A program made the translations under genes and the position numbers. DNA of 64,000 nucleotides from Bradyrhizobium sp. AZCC 1610 (lineage in GTDB: Bacteria > Pseudomonadota > Alphaproteobacteria > Rhizobiales > Xanthobacteraceae), in assembly GCF_036924515.1 (NCBI RefSeq), contig NZ_JAZHRR010000001.1, positions 1,335,001-1,399,000 of the forward strand, read 5' to 3'. Below, one piece after another: positions 62,180-64,000 of the stretch (within the stretch, counting starts at the first letter, position 1; every line of letters starts with the position of its first letter). The notes under the pieces were generated by a model, which saw only the letters and a program-made list of their open reading frames with translations, ran no database searches and was not told where the DNA came from.

Positions 62180-63688
62180 ATGAGCACTTGGCTTAGTGAA
62201 CGAGAGCAGCGCCTCGTCGCGGGTGCCGAGGCGGCATCGGCGGCAACGCCGATTCCCACTCAAATTGTTTCCAACGGCGAGTATCTCCCGCCCCCGCAGA
62301 GCACTACACAGAGGAAGGTCGAGGCGCGGATCAACGAGCTCGCCGACCTCAACGGCAAGCACCTCGGTTTGAGCCGCAGGCAGTTCCTGCACACGAGCTG
62401 CGGCATGGCGGCGGCATTCCTCGCAATGAACGACATCTACGGCAATGTTTTCCAGGTCGCGGCTGCAGAGGCCCGCGAGCCCGAGCTGATGCTGGCGCGC
62501 GCGCAAGGCCTCGCCGGCCAGTTCATCTTCGACGTCCAGACCCATTTCGTGCGCGACGACTTCGATCACAAGGAGCTTTTGGGTCTGGCGGACTTTGCGA
62601 GCCAGCACTGGAACCCGAAGATGAAGGAGGAGGGCGTCTCCTCGCTCGCCCGCTACAAGTTCCAGAACTACGTGAAAGAGATCTACTACGACAGCGACAC
62701 CAACATGGCGCTGTTGAGCGGCGCGCCGTTCGACGATCCGAGCTGGTGGCTTCTGTCCAACGAGCAGATCGTCAAGGCCCGCGAGCTCATCAACGACTTC
62801 GCGGGCTCGCGCCGCCTGCTGGCGCACAGCGTCATCACCCCCAAGCAGCCCGGCTGGATGGAGGAGGTCGACAAGGCAATCGAGGTCTACAAGCCCGATT
62901 CCTGGAAGTCCTACACGATCGGCGATCCGCTGGCGCCCTCCAAGTTCCCATGGCGGCTCGACGACGAGCAGGTGATGTATCCGTTCTACGAAAAAGCGGT
63001 GAAGGCCGGCATCAACACGCTGTGCATCCACAAGGGGCTGCTGCCGCCCGATTACGAGAAGTCGTTCGCCGGCGTGTGGGAATACGCAACCGCGTGGGAC
63101 ATCGGAAAGGCGGCGAAGGACTGGCCGCAGATGAACTTCGTGATCTATCACTCGGCGCTGCGGGCGTTCCTCGAGCTGCCAGACAAGGCCTGGGCCGAGT
63201 TCGAGCAGACCGGCCGCATCCAGTGGGCCACGGATCTCGCGGAAATCCCGCAGAAGTTCGGCGTCACCAATGTCTATGCCGAGATCGGCACCTCCTTTGC
63301 CAACTCGGCGGTGGCGCATCCGAAGTTTTGCGCCGCGCTGGTCGGCACACTGATCAAGGGCATGGGGGTCGATCACGTGATGTGGGGTACTGACTCGGTC
63401 TGGTATGGCTCACCGCAGTGGCAGATCGAGGCACTGCGCCGCCTCGAAATTCCGGAGGACATGCAGAAGAAATACGGGTTTGCGCCGCTCGGCGACGCCA
63501 ATAGCGCTACCAAGCAACTGATCTTCGGCGGCAACGCCACCAAATTCTACAAGATCAGGCTGAAAGCGGCTGACAACACCAGGATGCCGGCCTTTTCGGT
63601 GGACCGTCTCGCTTCGCTCAAGAACGAGTATGCGCTGGCGGCCAAGGAGCCCTCGAACCTGCGCTACGGCTACGTTCGCGCGGCGTAA
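62180..63688 (+). CDS. Amidohydrolase-superfamily protein with internal twin-arginine motif
   Basis: A 502-aa protein. Residues 1-60 are an unusual hydrophilic extension; at 65-84 comes a twin-arginine-like segment SRRQFLHTSCGMAAAFLAMN. The body from about residue 110 is an amidohydrolase-2-type TIM barrel with FDVQTHFVRDDF (H in place of the usual HxH), WKSYTIGDP, CIHKGL, MNFVIYHSALRAF and HVMWGTDSVWYGSPQ. Related proteins include decarboxylases and lactonases. The start at 62180 follows AAGGGAGG. An upstream extension of the frame has no homology. Export by Tat is possible but the long N-region is atypical. It is divergent from the VOC gene. Confidence 0.8.
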   Translation: MSTWLSEREQRLVAGAEAASAATPIPTQIVSNGEYLPPPQSTTQRKVEARINELADLNGKHLGLSRRQFLHTSCGMAAAFLAMNDIYGNVFQVAAAEAREPELMLARAQGLAGQFIFDVQTHFVRDDFDHKELLGLADFASQHWNPKMKEEGVSSLARYKFQNYVKEIYYDSDTNMALLSGAPFDDPSWWLLSNEQIVKARELINDFAGSRRLLAHSVITPKQPGWMEEVDKAIEVYKPDSWKSYTIGDPLAPSKFPWRLDDEQVMYPFYEKAVKAGINTLCIHKGLLPPDYEKSFAGVWEYATAWDIGKAAKDWPQMNFVIYHSALRAFLELPDKAWAEFEQTGRIQWATDLAEIPQKFGVTNVYAEIGTSFANSAVAHPKFCAALVGTLIKGMGVDHVMWGTDSVWYGSPQWQIEALRRLEIPEDMQKKYGFAPLGDANSATKQLIFGGNATKFYKIRLKAADNTRMPAFSVDRLASLKNEYALAAKEPSNLRYGYVRAA

Positions 63689-63866
63689 ATTTCCAGCGGC
63701 CGCGCCGGCGGAGTGGGCAAGCTTCGCGGGCGCGGTCGACGCGCGGCTGCAGTGACAAAGACGTAGATAGACAAGATCAATTTCGGCTTCGGATGAAAAG
63801 CAACACTTCGTGCGATATCTGGCGCAACGCGGACATTCCAAACATCGGCTGCGTCCTGTGCGGGGG

Positions 63867-64000
63867 CTACGAGATCGCAATGATCTCAAGCTCTTGACCG
63901 GATGTACCGACTACATCTCCAACGGCTTTGCCCATCAGAGACCTTGCCACCGGGGACACGAAGGAAACGGAGCCGGCCTTGGGGTCCGCTTCGTCCTCTC
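63867..64000 (-). CDS. GreA/GreB-type transcription factor, C-terminal part only
   Basis: The leftward frame running off the right edge encodes EDEADPKAGSVSFVSPVAR, then SLMGKAVGDVVG and a C-terminal ELEIIAIS before a TAG at 63867-63869. This is the FKBP-like C-terminal domain of GreA/GreB transcript-cleavage factors. Only 43 codons lie inside the window. The N-terminal coiled-coil domain would be to the right. Which of GreA, GreB or a Rnk-like relative it is cannot be decided from this part. Confidence 0.85.
   Translation of the reverse strand, partial: EDEADPKAGSVSFVSPVARSLMGKAVGDVVGTSGQELEIIAIS

Noticed and set aside
62045..63376. 443-aa leftward open frame over the amidohydrolase
   Set aside because: Antisense shadow. 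The rightward frame has a ribosome site and recognisable amidohydrolase segments; the leftward one is Val/Leu/Arg/Asp filler.

Overview
The window looks like the chromosome of a GC-rich alphaproteobacterium of the Bradyrhizobium/Rhodopseudomonas type. The evidence is codon use, protein flavour, an alphaproteobacterial SOS box (GTTC-N7-GTTC) before dinB, and a HutF-type histidine pathway. This is judged from recognisable protein families; no database search was run. No rRNA, tRNA or CRISPR array was seen.

Region 1 (about 0.3-34.3 kb) is an exopolysaccharide locus coupled to an exosortase/PEP-CTERM protein-sorting system. It carries a methyltransferase, glycosyltransferases and an acetyltransferase (FkbM, two GT2, GT4, a WecG/TagA enzyme fused to a STAS-like domain, a serine-acetyltransferase-like hexapeptide protein). 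Export and chain-length genes are present (Wza-like protein, Wzz/GumC-like protein, tyrosine autokinase, ExeA-like ATPase, beta-barrel protein, PrsT TPR lipoprotein). GDP-fucose synthesis (gmd, fcl) and the sorting core (EpsI, EpsD-type PPIase, a 73-aa membrane protein, the exosortase with Cys/Arg/His triad) follow. The locus also encodes its own substrates: three intact PEP-CTERM proteins and one remnant, all carrying VPEPSTW tails. Interspersed are small secreted proteins, a duplicated terminator plus MWKAF-protein block, an IS1182-like transposase scar, a frameshifted sugar-epimerase-like gene and an NfrA-like outer-membrane TPR protein. A near-consensus sigma-54 promoter precedes a pair of tiny overlapping genes.

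Region 2 (34.4-43.7 kb) is histidine utilisation. hutF-hutC and an ABC importer run leftward, and hutI-hutH-hutU run rightward from a shared intergenic region with a HutC-like operator. hutG is not in the window. Region 3 (43.8-47.0 kb) holds a Cys/Met-metabolism PLP enzyme and an aldo-keto reductase/lactonase pair resembling L-fucose oxidation enzymes.

Region 4 (47.0-60.9 kb) is an aromatic/terpenoid-type catabolic block. It contains a LysR regulator (broken by a stop codon), P450 plus 2Fe-2S ferredoxin, an MhpA-like flavin hydroxylase, a cupin, an alcohol-dehydrogenase-like protein, a GntR regulator, an extradiol dioxygenase, an alpha/beta hydrolase and an Ldh-family dehydrogenase. A frameshifted adenylate cyclase and intact dinB follow. 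A degenerate second copy of the 3' end of dinB sits at 47.0 kb, so the whole block lies between direct repeats. TTTCGAAA sites recur in three intergenic gaps of this block.

Region 5 (61.3-64.0 kb) holds a PhnB/VOC protein, a large amidohydrolase with an internal twin-arginine motif, and the C-terminal end of a GreA/GreB-type factor running off the right edge. Four genes carry single frameshifts or stops, three of them at or near homopolymers, so either decay or assembly error must be considered.
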